64,000 bases of DNA from Bradyrhizobium sp. 164 (GTDB lineage: Bacteria; Pseudomonadota; Alphaproteobacteria; Rhizobiales; Xanthobacteraceae): NCBI RefSeq assembly GCF_023073715.1, contig NZ_JADPKA010000095.1, positions 218,701-282,700 of the forward strand, given 5' to 3'. Under the pieces are notes generated by a model. It saw only the letters and a list, made by a program, of their open reading frames with translations. It did no database searches and was not told the origin of the DNA. Shown piece by piece: positions 8,165 to 17,851 of the stretch (position 1 is its first letter; each line of letters begins with the position of its first letter). The position numbers and the translations under genes are program-made.

Positions 8165-10272
8165 ACCGCCTCGACCGCCGCCGGCGGACGCCGGCGCCAT
8201 TGCCACAGCACGAGCGCCGCGGAGAGCACGAAGCCGGCCGTGTCGCTGAACGGGAATTCACCGAGCAGGCAGAACGCGGCGCCGAGCGCGACCAGCCGCT
8301 CGACCAGCGTCAGCCGCGTGAACAGGAAGCCGATCGCGACCATGCCGAACAGCGCGATCGCCACCAGCGCCTTGAAGCTCGCGAGTGCCACCGCGCCGTA
8401 GAAGCCGAGCTTGGCCGCCATGGGATCGCCGGCCTGCAGCATCAGCGCAGGCGAATAGACGAAGATGAAGGGGATGACGTAACCGGCGAGCGCGATGCGC
8501 ATCGCCTCCCAGCCGATCTTGTCCGGGTTCTCCTTCGCGATCGGCGCCGCCGCGAGTGCGGCGAGCGCCACCGGCGGCGAGAGGTCGGCCATGATGCCGT
8601 AATAGAACGCGAACATGTGGCTCGCGATCAGGGGAACGCCGAGCTTGGCGAGCGCCGGCGCGGCGAGCGCGGCGGTGATGATGTAGGTCGGGATGGTCGG
8701 GATGCCGGTGCCGAGCAGAATCGACAGCAGCATGGTCATGATCAACGCCAAGAACAGGCTCTTCTCGCCGAGGCCAATCACCCAGCCGCCGAAGATGGTG
8801 CCGACACCGGTCTGCGACATCATGCCGATGATGACGCCGACGATAGCGCAGGCCATGCCGACGGTGATGGCGGATTTGGCGCTCTCGGCCAAGGAATCGC
8901 GGCAGGCGCGCAACGCCGCAAAGCCGCCGCGCACGAACGCCGCGATCACGATGAGCCCGACCACGACGCAAGCAACCGGCACGATCTGGAGGCCGTCGCG
9001 CGACAGCGCGGCGACGACCAGCGCGAGGCCGATCCAGAAGATGTAGCGAATGACCGTCGCGGACACGCCGGCCGTGATGCTGGTCCCCAGGATCAGCGCC
9101 ACCGTCAGCGCAAGGCCCATGCTGCCGGCATAGAGCGGCGTAAAGCCTTCGAACAGCATGTAGACGAGGGCGGCGAGCGGCAACACGAGATACCAGCGCG
9201 TCACCAGCGCCTTCCAGGCGCTCGGGATCTCCGAGCGCTTCATGCCGACGAGCCCGTGCTTGCCGGCTTCCAGATGCACCATCCAGAACGCTGAGGCGAA
9301 ATAGAGGATCGCAGGGATTGCCGCCGCCTTCACGATCTCCGAATATTGCACGCCGAGCGTCTCGGCCATGATGAAGGCAACCGCACCCATCACTGGCGGC
9401 ATGATCTGTCCGCCCATCGAGGCCGTCGCCTCGACGCCCGCCGCGAACGCGCGGCGGTAGCCGAACCTGATCATCAAGGGGATCGTGAACTGGCCAACCG
9501 TAACGACGTTGGCAACGCCGGAGCCGGAGATCGTGCCCATCATGCCCGAGGCGAACACAGCGACCTTGGCAGGTCCGCCGCGGGTGCGGCCGAACAGGCC
9601 GAGCGAGACGTCGGTGAAGAGCTGGATCATGCCGGCGCGCTCCAGGAAGGAGCCGAACAGGATGAACAGAAAGATGTAGGTCGCCGAGACGTAGATCGGC
9701 ACGCCGTAAAAGCCTTCCGTGCCGAACGACAGATGCGTGACGATCTGGTCGAAATCATAGCCGCGATGGTTGAGCGGCGACGGCAGATATTGGCCGAAGA
9801 ACCAGTAGACGAGACAGGCGCCGCACATCAGCGGCAGCGCCGCGCCCATCAGCCGCCGCGTGCCCTCGAAGATCAGCACGGCCAGCAGCGTGCCAACGAC
9901 GAGATCAAGCCGCGTCGGATCGCCGTCACGGGCGATCAGGTCAGCATAGAAGATCCATTGATAGAGCCCGCAGAAGAAGCCGGCGCCGCCGATCACCCAA
10001 CCGAGCGCACGGCCGAAATTGCTCTTCGCGGTGAAATTGCCGATCAGGCCGAAGGTAAGCAGCACGAGGAAGCCGACATGGACGCCGCGCACCACCTGGC
10101 TCGGCAGATAGTTGAAGGCGGCGACATAGAGCTGGAAGGTGGCAAACGCGATCCCGATCCAGTAGGCGAGATGGCCCCACCAGCCCGGACCAAAGCCTTC
10201 CGGAAAGCCGTGCTCGAAATTGTCGAACTCGACCTTGATGGGCGCAGCTTCGGTGCCCTCTGCCTGCAACAT
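8161..10272 (-). CDS. TRAP transporter permease, fused 4TM/12TM (TAXI type)
   Basis: 703 residues from the ATG at 10272, which follows a good spacer. The 34 codons upstream are read from the palindromic repeat and are not real. The N-terminal about 200 residues contain the small DctQ-like membrane domain and the rest is the large DctM-like domain with many hydrophobic segments (for example ASGMMGTISGSGVANVVTVGQFTIP and TGVGTIFGGWVIGLGEKSLFLALIMTMLLSILLGTGIPTIPTYI). This fused architecture is typical of TAXI TRAP permeases, which use an ion gradient and a periplasmic binding protein. Coupled to DUF1850 downstream; the binding protein gene is upstream. Confidence 0.93.
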   Translation of the reverse strand: MLQAEGTEAAPIKVEFDNFEHGFPEGFGPGWWGHLAYWIGIAFATFQLYVAAFNYLPSQVVRGVHVGFLVLLTFGLIGNFTAKSNFGRALGWVIGGAGFFCGLYQWIFYADLIARDGDPTRLDLVVGTLLAVLIFEGTRRLMGAALPLMCGACLVYWFFGQYLPSPLNHRGYDFDQIVTHLSFGTEGFYGVPIYVSATYIFLFILFGSFLERAGMIQLFTDVSLGLFGRTRGGPAKVAVFASGMMGTISGSGVANVVTVGQFTIPLMIRFGYRRAFAAGVEATASMGGQIMPPVMGAVAFIMAETLGVQYSEIVKAAAIPAILYFASAFWMVHLEAGKHGLVGMKRSEIPSAWKALVTRWYLVLPLAALVYMLFEGFTPLYAGSMGLALTVALILGTSITAGVSATVIRYIFWIGLALVVAALSRDGLQIVPVACVVVGLIVIAAFVRGGFAALRACRDSLAESAKSAITVGMACAIVGVIIGMMSQTGVGTIFGGWVIGLGEKSLFLALIMTMLLSILLGTGIPTIPTYIITAALAAPALAKLGVPLIASHMFAFYYGIMADLSPPVALAALAAAPIAKENPDKIGWEAMRIALAGYVIPFIFVYSPALMLQAGDPMAAKLGFYGAVALASFKALVAIALFGMVAIGFLFTRLTLVERLVALGAAFCLLGEFPFSDTAGFVLSAALVLWQWRRRPPAAVEAV

Positions 10273-10297
10273 CGATATGTCCCCGCGCCCTGAAATC

Positions 10298-10377
10298 GTC
10301 ATGCCCGGGCTTGCCCCGGGCATCCATCGAAAGATGAGTCCTGGTGGATGGATGGCCGGGTCAAGCCCGGCCATGAC
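10298..10377. repeat. intergenic palindromic repeat, 'gcccgggcttgcccc' type
   Basis: Arms at 10298-10328 and 10347-10377 are inverted copies of the same unit as at 557-644. It lies between the binding-protein gene and the permease gene, so it would form a large hairpin in the operon mRNA and could set different expression of the two parts. Confidence 0.75.
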
Positions 10378-10384
10378 ACCTGTA

Positions 10385-11332
10385 TTACTTGATCAGCCCC
10401 TTTTCCTTGTAGTAGCGGATCGCGCCGGGATGCAGCGGAACCGGGCTGCCGCTGGCGGCCGTCTCGAGCTTGATCTCCTTGCCGGCTGCATGCGCGTTGG
10501 CGAGCTCGGGCAGCGACTCGTAGACCAGTTTGGTCATCTGATAGGCGAGATCGTCCGACACCGCCGAACTGGTCACGAGGTAGTTCACGACGGCAGCCGT
10601 CGGCACGTCCTTGTCCTGCCCGGTATAGGTGTTGGCCGGAATGATCGCGGAGATGAAGGGCGGGCCGATCTTGTCGACGGTCTCCTTCGGCACCGACACC
10701 ACCGTGATCGGGCTTGAGGTCGACAGGTCCTTCAGCGAGGCGACGCCGAGGCCGGCCGATTGCAGCGTCGCAGCGAGCTGGCGGTTCTTCATGAGATCGA
10801 CGGATTCGGCGAAGGGCAGATATTCGACCTTGCCGAGATCCTTGTAGCTCATGCCGGCGGCGGCGAGGATCGCGCGGGAATTGAGCTCGGTGCCGGACTT
10901 GGGCGCGCCGACCGAGAGGCTCTTGCCCTTGAGGTCGGCGAGTGTCTTGATGCCGGACTCAGTGGTCGCAACGATCTGGATGTAGTTCGGATAGATCGCG
11001 CCAATGGTCCTGAGCTTGTCGAGCTTAGTCTTGAAGCCCGCCTCCTCCTCGCCGTTCCAGGCGGCTTTGAGCGAGTCACCCAGCGTGAAGGCGAGCTCGC
11101 CGCGGCCCTGCTGCAGCAGGATGAGGTTCTCGACCGACGCTTTGGTGGCCTGCACCTGCGTCTTCACATTCGGAATCTTGTCGCCGTAGATCTTTCCGAT
11201 CGCGACCCCGAGCGGATAGTAGACGCCGGAGGTGCCGCCGGTCAGCACATTGATGAAGGATTGCGCCTGAGCGCAAGGTGCCGACGCCGCCAGAGCAAGA
11301 GCCGCGGCCACGCCGAAGAACGTCCGTTTCAT
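10385..11332 (-). CDS. TAXI family TRAP solute-binding protein
   Basis: 315 residues from the ATG at 11332. A signal peptide (MKRTFFGVAAALALAASAPCAQA) directs it to the periplasm. The first mature residues contain the TAXI signature INVLTGGTSGVYYPLGVAIGKIY, followed by the typical VQATKASVENLILLQQGRGELAFTLGD. It should bind a small solute (glutamate, other organic acids or similar; not predictable here) and hand it to the fused permease downstream. First gene of the four-gene operon. Confidence 0.93.
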   Translation of the reverse strand: MKRTFFGVAAALALAASAPCAQAQSFINVLTGGTSGVYYPLGVAIGKIYGDKIPNVKTQVQATKASVENLILLQQGRGELAFTLGDSLKAAWNGEEEAGFKTKLDKLRTIGAIYPNYIQIVATTESGIKTLADLKGKSLSVGAPKSGTELNSRAILAAAGMSYKDLGKVEYLPFAESVDLMKNRQLAATLQSAGLGVASLKDLSTSSPITVVSVPKETVDKIGPPFISAIIPANTYTGQDKDVPTAAVVNYLVTSSAVSDDLAYQMTKLVYESLPELANAHAAGKEIKLETAASGSPVPLHPGAIRYYKEKGLIK

Positions 11333-11477
11333 GGTTGTTGTACTCCCCAAACCGGCGGCGAAATTGGCCGGATGAAGGGGGCGGGTCAACCCATCCAAAA
11401 GGCAAAACAGGACTGCGGTAAACGGCCGTTCCGGCTCGATTTTTTGGGGGAACCCGGCGGGTGCGGCGAGGTGGCGC

Positions 11478-11593
11478 AGCGCTCACCTCTCCGCTCGCGG
11501 AGAAGTCGCGAGGCTCGCTCCTCTAGCGGGATTGCCCCCACCGCGAATGCCCCTCTCCCCAATACTCCCCCGCAAGCAGGAGGGAGCGCACCC
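11478..11593. repeat. decayed 'cctctccgctcgcggaga' repeat
   Basis: Short complementary arms such as cctctccgctcgcggagaagt and a second set further right (cctctccccaatactcccccgcaag). Related to the repeat near 2886-2908. Nothing coding is apparent in this interval. Confidence 0.4.
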
Positions 11594-12082
11594 TCACTGG
11601 AACGTCATGTCCAGGCACTTGGAGATATCGGAGCCGAGGCCGGAGGAGATGATGATGCAGCCGCGCACCTTTTGCGCGCTGGCATCGGCGGCCCAGACCG
11701 AATAGCCGCCGGGGCCGAAGAACGAGTTGGTGTTCGGCGGCTCGGTCTCGGTGGCGTCGAAATCGTATTTGCCGTCGGTCTCGAAGATGCGCGGCTTCCT
11801 GGTGCAGCCGCCGTCGGTCTGGACGTTGATGACTTCCTTGTTGTCGCGGGTCAGCGCCAGCGAGACCTGGCAGCGGAAATATTCCGAGGTCTTGGTGTTG
11901 AACAGATAGGTGTAAGACTTGCAGGTCGCGGTGTTCAGCTTGCCGGGGGCAAGGCCGCGGCTGCACGAAATGCGCTGGTTGTGGCTGAGCTGGTAATCAT
12001 CGGCCCGGGCGGCCGGTGCCAGCGCCGTCAGTGACAATGCAGCAGCCCAGCAGAGTTTAATCACATGGCGCATCCGAATCAT
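11594..12082 (-). CDS. secreted protein, unknown function
   Basis: 162 residues with a signal peptide (VIKLCWAAALSLTALAPAARA). The mature protein has about six cysteines spaced as if disulphide-bonded (ISCSRG, ATCKSYTYLF, FRCQVSL, GGCTRKP, RGCIIISSG, KCLDMTF) and a glycine-rich patch FGPGGYSVW. No known domain is recognised. The start may be the ATG at 12082 or at 12073; both keep the signal peptide. Monocistronic. Confidence 0.7.
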   Translation of the reverse strand: MIRMRHVIKLCWAAALSLTALAPAARADDYQLSHNQRISCSRGLAPGKLNTATCKSYTYLFNTKTSEYFRCQVSLALTRDNKEVINVQTDGGCTRKPRIFETDGKYDFDATETEPPNTNSFFGPGGYSVWAADASAQKVRGCIIISSGLGSDISKCLDMTFQ

Positions 12083-12266
12083 CCCCACCCATAATTTGTC
12101 GAGTTGCGTTCTAGACGGAAAGCGGAACATAGTCGCGAGGGGACGAAGGGAAAATCACAAACCGCTGGGCGAGACGTGATGCGCTGCGGCGCTTTCGCGA
12201 ATTGACCCGGAAATACCGTTCGTGATTTGTTCAAACCCGGAATGTCCCGACGGTGGGAGGATGGGA

Positions 12267-12572
12267 ATGACGGGATTTTCAACCAAGTCATTTGCAATCG
12301 CAGTCGCGCTCGGCGCCGTTGCCGCGCCCGCACTGGCGCAGACCGCGGCAACGCCGTGGGAGCTCAAGCCCGACACGGGCTACGCCTACGACAAGGAGGG
12401 CAAGACCTATTCCTACAAGATGGGCACCAGCAATGCCGGCGAGCTGCTGAAGGGCGCCAAGAAAGTGCCGAAGGGGACGCTGTTCTTCATCGGCCACAAC
12501 GGCCAGCTCTACATGCGCACCGGCCCATATCTCGAAGGCGACGGCAAGTTCAAGTTCGGGCCGGATCAGTAG
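12267..12572 (+). CDS. small secreted protein, unknown function
   Basis: 101 residues with a signal peptide ending APALAQ. The mature part is basic and aromatic-rich (TGYAYDKEGKTYSYKMGTSN ... LFFIGHNGQLYMRTG). The ATG at 12267 is chosen because GGGAGG lies about seven bases before it, whereas the ATG at 12261 abuts that ribosome site. A GTTC-N7-GTTC sequence at 12218-12232 lies 34 bases upstream but may be a chance match. Confidence 0.7.
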   Translation: MTGFSTKSFAIAVALGAVAAPALAQTAATPWELKPDTGYAYDKEGKTYSYKMGTSNAGELLKGAKKVPKGTLFFIGHNGQLYMRTGPYLEGDGKFKFGPDQ

Positions 12573-12682
12573 GGTTTGACCTCGCGGCGATAGCGGCGCC
12601 ACACGCTCGGCGTCATCGTCCGCGAAGGCGGACGATCGAGTATTCCAGAGGCCGTTGTAATTGAATCGAGGGGGGCCGCGGC

Positions 12683-12716
12683 ATTCTGGATGCCCCGGTC
12701 AAGCCGGGGCATGACA
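12683..12716. repeat. half copy of palindromic intergenic repeat
   Basis: The sequence ggatgccccggtcaagccggggcatgac is one arm of the repeat seen at 557-644 and 10298-10377. The surrounding 12573-12837 holds no gene. Confidence 0.55.
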
Positions 12717-12837
12717 GCGGAGGATGTAGCTGCCGTAGGTGGGCAAAGGCGCCTTAGCGCCGTGCCCACCATTGGTCAGCGCATTCCGGTCGAGAATGGT
12801 GGGTACGCTTCGCTTGCCTAACCTACGACAGCGCTAA

Positions 12838-14049
12838 CTAAAACGCCCCCGCCAGCTCCGTTGCGCCGGCTTTGCTGCTGTTCGAGTCCATGCGCTCATC
12901 CGTCACCGCCAGCAACTTCGCCACCGTGTTGTGGCGGATCGCGACCGGGTTGCGCTCGTAGCCGCCGCGCTGGAAGAAGTTCGAGGTCGGCACCTGTTCG
13001 CGCAGCGCCTGCGGCATCGTCACCATGTCGAGGCCGGTGCCGTCGCCGGTGAGGTTCATCATCTCGAGCTCGGCCGCGGTGAGCGGCCGGGTGTAGCCCT
13101 TGGCCCGCGCGAACAGCACCGAGGTCAGGAGCTTGTGGGTCTGGAGCATCGGGCCGACATCGACGTCGAGCACCATGGCATGCATGGCCCAGCCCTGGGC
13201 GGTGTTGCCGATCTTCTCGTGCTCGGACCAGGTGTCGGGCACCGACTTCGCATGCGCCACCATTTTCTTCAGTACCGCGAGCTTGTGCTCGAGCGCCTGG
13301 CGCGCCGGCCCCGAGCTGCGCGCCACCTTCTCCGAAAGCGCACGGATGAATTCATGGCCCTGCTCGGCCAAGAGCTCGACGCTGTTGGTGGTGAGCAATT
13401 GGTTGTAGCCCATCGCGGTCGAGATCGCGCGCTTGCCACCATGCTCGATTCCCGCCTGCACGTCGTAACTGCCGGTGCCGCCGGTCTCGAACGAATAGAC
13501 CCGCACGGCCTGCTCCCGCGTCAGCCCCGAGGCGAGCGCGTAGCGCGCATAGGCTCGCTTGAACTCGACCTCGTTGGTCGGGCGCTGCGGCGTGAACTGG
13601 TAGAGCTCCTGCGCTGCGCGCAGGAAATCAGCGACCACCGGAATGGGCTTTCGTGGCGGGCGCTCCGGCGTTTCCTCCGGCTCCGGGTTCACCGGCCGCT
13701 TCGGCCCGTTGTAGAGCGGCGGATGCTCCAGCACGTAATCGTCGAGCGTGATCTGTTGTCCGCTGCGCCGCTTGGCGTTGCGGGTGCGGCGCTTCTCCGA
13801 AATCTGGCTCCAATAGGCGCCCGCTTGGGCGTCGAAGGCGGCCCGCGCCGCCTGATATTCCGCGAGCTTGCGGCGATATTCGAGCACAGCCGGCGAGGCC
13901 CCACCCTGCGCAAAAAACTGCGACAGGAGCTGAGCGTTGGCATTGCTGACGGCGGGCGGAAGCGCGTCGCCGCCGCGCGCGGCGGGCGCGAGCAGCACGA
14001 GCGCGAATGGAACCAGCGTCAGGGCGCGTCGAATCGGTGGGTGATGCAT
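12838..14049 (-). CDS. exported protein with possible lysozyme-like domain
   Basis: 403 residues from the ATG at 14049, with a signal peptide (ALTLVPFALVLLAPAARG). Residues 40-150 are charged and proline-rich. The C-terminal half contains VRVYSFETGGTGSYDVQAG and ISTAMGYNQLLTTNSVELL, which resembles the catalytic-Glu surroundings of goose-type lysozyme/lytic transglycosylase folds. That resemblance is by eye only. If right, it acts on peptidoglycan in the periplasm. It is followed on the left by a long intergenic region and transcribed alone. Confidence 0.7.
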   Translation of the reverse strand: MHHPPIRRALTLVPFALVLLAPAARGGDALPPAVSNANAQLLSQFFAQGGASPAVLEYRRKLAEYQAARAAFDAQAGAYWSQISEKRRTRNAKRRSGQQITLDDYVLEHPPLYNGPKRPVNPEPEETPERPPRKPIPVVADFLRAAQELYQFTPQRPTNEVEFKRAYARYALASGLTREQAVRVYSFETGGTGSYDVQAGIEHGGKRAISTAMGYNQLLTTNSVELLAEQGHEFIRALSEKVARSSGPARQALEHKLAVLKKMVAHAKSVPDTWSEHEKIGNTAQGWAMHAMVLDVDVGPMLQTHKLLTSVLFARAKGYTRPLTAAELEMMNLTGDGTGLDMVTMPQALREQVPTSNFFQRGGYERNPVAIRHNTVAKLLAVTDERMDSNSSKAGATELAGAF

Positions 14050-14106
14050 GCTGCCCCTCTTAGCAGGCATCCGGTAACCGTCACGTTAACGTGCCGTTTA
14101 CCATCG

Positions 14107-14733
14107 TCATTTCCAGGCGAACACTGGCTGTTCCAGCTCAGTCACGCGTGTGTGCCGACCCGCCAGCACCTCGCGGAACTGGTAGATCAGCGCCGCCGTC
14201 GGTGCGTGGATCAGGCTCGCCTGATGATGGAAGCGAATCACGCGTCGCCCGCTTTCGGGGATCGCGACGAAGTCGAAAGCGTTCTCGCGCTCGATCGTGG
14301 CGAGCGCGACGCGATGGACGGACGCGACCTCGTCCGGGTTCGGCCTGATCACGGCGCTATCCGACGCCCAGACCACGACCGGCGTGATCAGATAGCCGGA
14401 GCGTGTCGGATAATCGTCGAGCGTGCCGAGCACGTCCGTGCTGTTGAGGCGGAGGCCAAGCTCCTCGTCGAGCTCGCGCAGCGCCGCCTCGACCGACGTT
14501 TCGCCGGGATCGCAACGTCCGCCCGGCAAGGCCCATTGGCCGCGATGGGCACGCAGATGCGATGCGCGCAGCGTCAGCAGCAACGCAGTGTCATCGCCCT
14601 CGCCTGCCGCAATCAGCGCAACTGCCACCGCGGCACGCTTCAATGCCGCCGGCGCTTCTTCCTCAGGCAGGCGCGCGAAGGCCGCGCAGGCGGCGGCGAT
14701 ATTCCGTCGTGTGGCATCGTCGAACGGTCTCAT
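14107..14733 (-). CDS. Nudix hydrolase, CoA-pyrophosphatase-like
   Basis: 208 residues. The Nudix box is complete (GGRCDPGETSVEAALRELDE, then ELGL), with the catalytic REXXEE arranged as RELDEE. A preceding HRGQWALPGG is typical of the CoA/NUDT7-like branch, suggesting cleavage of CoA or a related dinucleotide. Substrate is inferred. Divergent from the thioesterase gene at 14793. Confidence 0.85.
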   Translation of the reverse strand: MRPFDDATRRNIAAACAAFARLPEEEAPAALKRAAVAVALIAAGEGDDTALLLTLRASHLRAHRGQWALPGGRCDPGETSVEAALRELDEELGLRLNSTDVLGTLDDYPTRSGYLITPVVVWASDSAVIRPNPDEVASVHRVALATIERENAFDFVAIPESGRRVIRFHHQASLIHAPTAALIYQFREVLAGRHTRVTELEQPVFAWK

Positions 14734-14792
14734 GATGCTTGACTACACCACGTCCGGCCTCGATGAAATGAGATCGCAAGGTCCGCACAGGA

Positions 14793-15230
14793 ATGGACGA
14801 CGACATGACCAACAAGGCCGCCGCAAGGCTGAAATCAGAGGGCTGGACCATTCTCGAGACCACCGGCTTCATGCACCTGATCGGCCCCTTGTGGGAGCGC
14901 AAGGTCGAGGGCCATTACGAGTTCGCACTCGCCACCGAAGACAAGCACCACAACCGCCGCGGCATGGTCCAGGGCGGCGTGATGATGACCTTCGCCGACC
15001 GCACCTGTGGTATGACCGCCCGCTACGTCTCCGGTAAGGAGTTCATGGCGACGGTGCAGCTCGACACCCATTTCGTCGAGGCCGGCCAGATCGGCGACAT
15101 CCTGATCTCCCGCCCGCGCGTCGTGCGCGCGACGCGCAGCCTGATCTTCATGAGCACCGAGGTCTCGGTGGATGACCGCTGCATCGTGATGGCCAATGGC
15201 GTGTTCAAGTTCTTGACGGGACCGGGGTAA
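14793..15230 (+). CDS. PaaI-family acyl-CoA thioesterase
   Basis: 145 residues with a single hot-dog fold. The motif RRGMVQGGVMMTFADRTCGMTA matches the active-site segment of PaaI-like thioesterases (HGG/QGG and the Asp on the hot-dog helix). It should hydrolyse an acyl- or aryl-CoA in the cytosol. The start at 14793 follows a short CAGGA; a second ATG four codons later is possible. Confidence 0.82.
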   Translation: MDDDMTNKAAARLKSEGWTILETTGFMHLIGPLWERKVEGHYEFALATEDKHHNRRGMVQGGVMMTFADRTCGMTARYVSGKEFMATVQLDTHFVEAGQIGDILISRPRVVRATRSLIFMSTEVSVDDRCIVMANGVFKFLTGPG

Positions 15231-15247
15231 ATTCCACACCCACAACT

Positions 15248-15346
15248 GTCATTCCCCGCGAAGGCGGGAATCCAGCACGCCGCGGCCTCTCAATCAATCA
15301 CAACTGTCTCGGCGTACTGGATCGCCCGCCTTCGCGGGCGATGACA
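15248..15346. repeat. palindromic repeat 'gtcattccccgcgaaggcgggaa'
   Basis: Inverted arms at 15248-15275 and 15318-15346, each with an internal cgcgaaggcg hairpin. It could serve as a transcription end for the thioesterase gene. Confidence 0.7.
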
Positions 15347-15374
15347 CTGAATATAAGGCACAAGCGTACCCACC

Positions 15375-15453
15375 GTCATTGCGAGCGCAGCGAAGCAATC
15401 CAGAATCCCTCCGCAGACACATCTCTGGATTGCTTCGCTGCACTCGCAATGAC
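15375..15453. repeat. palindromic repeat 'gtcattgcgagcgcagcgaagcaat'
   Basis: Arms at 15375-15403 and 15425-15453 are inverted copies. It is directly upstream of the aldo/keto reductase. This unit, with GCGAAGCAATCC, is common between genes of alphaproteobacteria. Confidence 0.75.
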
Positions 15454-15499
15454 CGGCGTTGCTGGCTATGCTGCCCTCCACCAATATCGAGGACAGCTC

Positions 15500-16522
15500 A
15501 TGCAATACCGCCAGCTCGGCCGCAGCGGCCTGAAAGTGTCGCCGATTTGTCTGGGCACCATGATGTTCGGCGGGCCGACGGATGAAGCCGCGTCCAAGCA
15601 GATCATCGCGAAGGCATTCGATGCCGGGATCAATTTCATCGACACCGCAGATGCCTATGCGAAGGGCGCATCCGAACAGGTCGTCGGACGCGCGATTGCC
15701 CACAATCGTCACGCCTGGGTGCTCGCCACAAAACTCGCCAATCGCATGAACCATGATATGGGAGACGATCCCAATCGCGGCGGGCTGTCGCGGCGCTGGG
15801 TGTTGCAGGCAGCGGACGAGAGCTTGGCGCGGCTCGGCACCGACCACATCGACATCTACTATTTGCACAAGGAAGACCATGCGACGCCGCTGGAGGAGAC
15901 GGTGCGCGCGATGGGCGACCTGATCCGCGCGGGCAAGGTGCGCTATTTCGGCGTGTCGAACTACCGCGCCTGGCGCGTCGCCGAGATCTGCAACATCTGC
16001 GACCGGCTCGGCATCGACCGGCCCGCGGTGAGTCAGCCCTATTACAACGCGATGAACCGCATGCCGGAGGTCGAGCATTTTCCGGCCTGCGCCTATTACG
16101 GTCTCGGCATCGTGCCCTACAGTCCCTTGGCGCGCGGCGTACTCACCGGCAAATACAAGCCCGATGCGCCCCCGGACAAGGAGACGCGCGCGGGCCGCAG
16201 CGACACCCGCATGATGCAGACCGAGTGGCGGCCGGAATCGCTCCAGCTCGCCCAAGAGATCAAGCATCACGCGGAGAACAAGGGCATCACCGCCGGCCAG
16301 TTCGCGGTCGCCTGGGTGCTGAACTCCGCTTTCGTGACCTCCATCATCGCCGGCCCCCGCACGGAAGAACAGTGGAACGACTACATCCGCGCGCTCGACT
16401 ATCGCTTCACCGCAGAGGACGAGGCACTGATCGACCGGCTGGTCGTGCCGGGCCATCCCTCGACGCCAGGCTACAACGATCCCGCCTATCCGATCGAAGG
16501 ACGCCGGGCGCGGACGGCTTGA
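15500..16522 (+). CDS. aldo/keto reductase
   Basis: 340 residues from the ATG at 15500; the frame continues upstream only through repeat sequence. The fold signatures are INFIDTADAYAKGASEQVVG (catalytic Asp and Tyr), the Lys in LATKLANR, the His in DIYYLHKEDH, and the NADPH-binding C-terminal segment around SIIAGPRTEEQ. An NADPH-dependent carbonyl reductase with unknown substrate. Followed 15 bases later by the TPR gene, with which it may be co-transcribed. Confidence 0.92.
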   Translation: MQYRQLGRSGLKVSPICLGTMMFGGPTDEAASKQIIAKAFDAGINFIDTADAYAKGASEQVVGRAIAHNRHAWVLATKLANRMNHDMGDDPNRGGLSRRWVLQAADESLARLGTDHIDIYYLHKEDHATPLEETVRAMGDLIRAGKVRYFGVSNYRAWRVAEICNICDRLGIDRPAVSQPYYNAMNRMPEVEHFPACAYYGLGIVPYSPLARGVLTGKYKPDAPPDKETRAGRSDTRMMQTEWRPESLQLAQEIKHHAENKGITAGQFAVAWVLNSAFVTSIIAGPRTEEQWNDYIRALDYRFTAEDEALIDRLVVPGHPSTPGYNDPAYPIEGRRARTA

Positions 16523-16537
16523 ACTGTGGAGACGACC

Positions 16538-17851
16538 ATGGCTCACGAAGACCGCTACGGCCTGCCGCTCTCCACCACATCCGATGCGGCAGCCTCCGCC
16601 TATCGCGAGGGCGTCGACCTCATGCTCTCGGGGTGGACCGGCACGGCAGAGGCGCTGGACCGCGCGATTGCGACTGACCCGGATTTCGCGCTGGCCCATA
16701 TCGCCCGCGCCCGCGTGCACGCGTTCTACCAGCAGGGCGATCTCGCGCGCGGCAAGGCGGCGATCGCGCGCGAGCTCGTCGCCAAACGCGGCACCGAACG
16801 CGAGCGCTCCCATGTCGAGACACTGGCGTTGGCGATCGCGGGACGGCTGCCCGAGGCGATCGCCGCGATGCGCAAGCACGTCGAGACATGGCCGCGCGAT
16901 GCATTGGTGCTGTCGCTGCCGCTCGGCGCCTTCGGTCTGTTCGCCTTCTCCGGCATGGCCGATCATGACCGCGCCCGGCATGAGCTCTGCGAGCGCGTCG
17001 CGCAGCACTATGGCGAGGATTGGTGGTTTCTCACCATGTATGGCTGGGCGATGACGGAGAACGGCGACGTCCCCCGCGGCCGCGACGTTACCGAGCGCGG
17101 CTTCGAACTGCGCCGGGCGAACGCCCATGCCGCGCATGCCGTGCTGCATGCGATGTTCGAGGACGGCTCGATCGAGGCGGCCGATCGTCTCGTTGACGAT
17201 TGGATCCCGTGTTACGACCGCGCCGGAATTTTGCACGGTCACATCCGCTGGCACCAGGCCCTCGGCGCGCTGGAGCACGGCGATGCAGCCCGGGCGCTGT
17301 CGATCTATGCCGACGTGCTTCAGCCGTCGGTCACGCAGGCGCCGCCGCTCAACGTCATCACGGACGCCGCATCGCTGTTGTGGCGCCTCTCGACCTACGG
17401 CCACACCGTACCGAAGGCGCTCTGGCTCGATGCCGATGCCACCGCGCAAGAGCTGTTTCCGAAGTCGAGCCTGCCTTTCGCCGACGTCCACATGGCACTG
17501 TTCGCCGCCGCAACGCAGAATCACGAGGCGCTTGCCGCGCGCCTTGCGGCGATCGAACAGCGGCTCGCGGACGGCAAGCTGCCGGCCGGCCCGGTGGTGC
17601 CCGCGATCTGCCGCGCGCTTCTGGCCTTTGCGGATGAGGATTACACGGCGTGCGCGCAAACGCTCGGGCCGGTGCTGGCTGACGTCGTGCGCATCGGCGG
17701 CAGCCACGCCCAGCGCGAATTGATCGAGGACACCTACCTCGTCGCGCTGATGCGCAGCGGTGAACTCTCCCGCGCCCGCGCCCTGCTCGACGCCCGCCTG
17801 CACCGCCGGCCATCCTTGCGCGACAGGCGTTGGCAGGCGGCGATGGGCTAG
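16538..17851 (+). CDS. TPR repeat protein
   Basis: 437 residues from the ATG at 16538, which has GGAG seven bases upstream. The protein is alpha-helical with recurring TPR-like helices (for example AAALDRAIATDPDFALAHIARARVHAF is approximated near the N-terminus, and AARALSIYADVLQPSV later). No signal peptide. It resembles the cytosolic 'tetratricopeptide repeat protein 38'-like family. Role unknown; probably a partner-binding scaffold. Likely in an operon with the aldo/keto reductase. Confidence 0.82.
   Translation: MAHEDRYGLPLSTTSDAAASAYREGVDLMLSGWTGTAEALDRAIATDPDFALAHIARARVHAFYQQGDLARGKAAIARELVAKRGTERERSHVETLALAIAGRLPEAIAAMRKHVETWPRDALVLSLPLGAFGLFAFSGMADHDRARHELCERVAQHYGEDWWFLTMYGWAMTENGDVPRGRDVTERGFELRRANAHAAHAVLHAMFEDGSIEAADRLVDDWIPCYDRAGILHGHIRWHQALGALEHGDAARALSIYADVLQPSVTQAPPLNVITDAASLLWRLSTYGHTVPKALWLDADATAQELFPKSSLPFADVHMALFAAATQNHEALAARLAAIEQRLADGKLPAGPVVPAICRALLAFADEDYTACAQTLGPVLADVVRIGGSHAQRELIEDTYLVALMRSGELSRARALLDARLHRRPSLRDRRWQAAMG

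Noticed and set aside
12218..12232. GTTC-N7-GTTC resembling a LexA box upstream of the small secreted protein at 12267
   Set aside because: About two such matches are expected by chance in this window, and the gene has no link to DNA repair.
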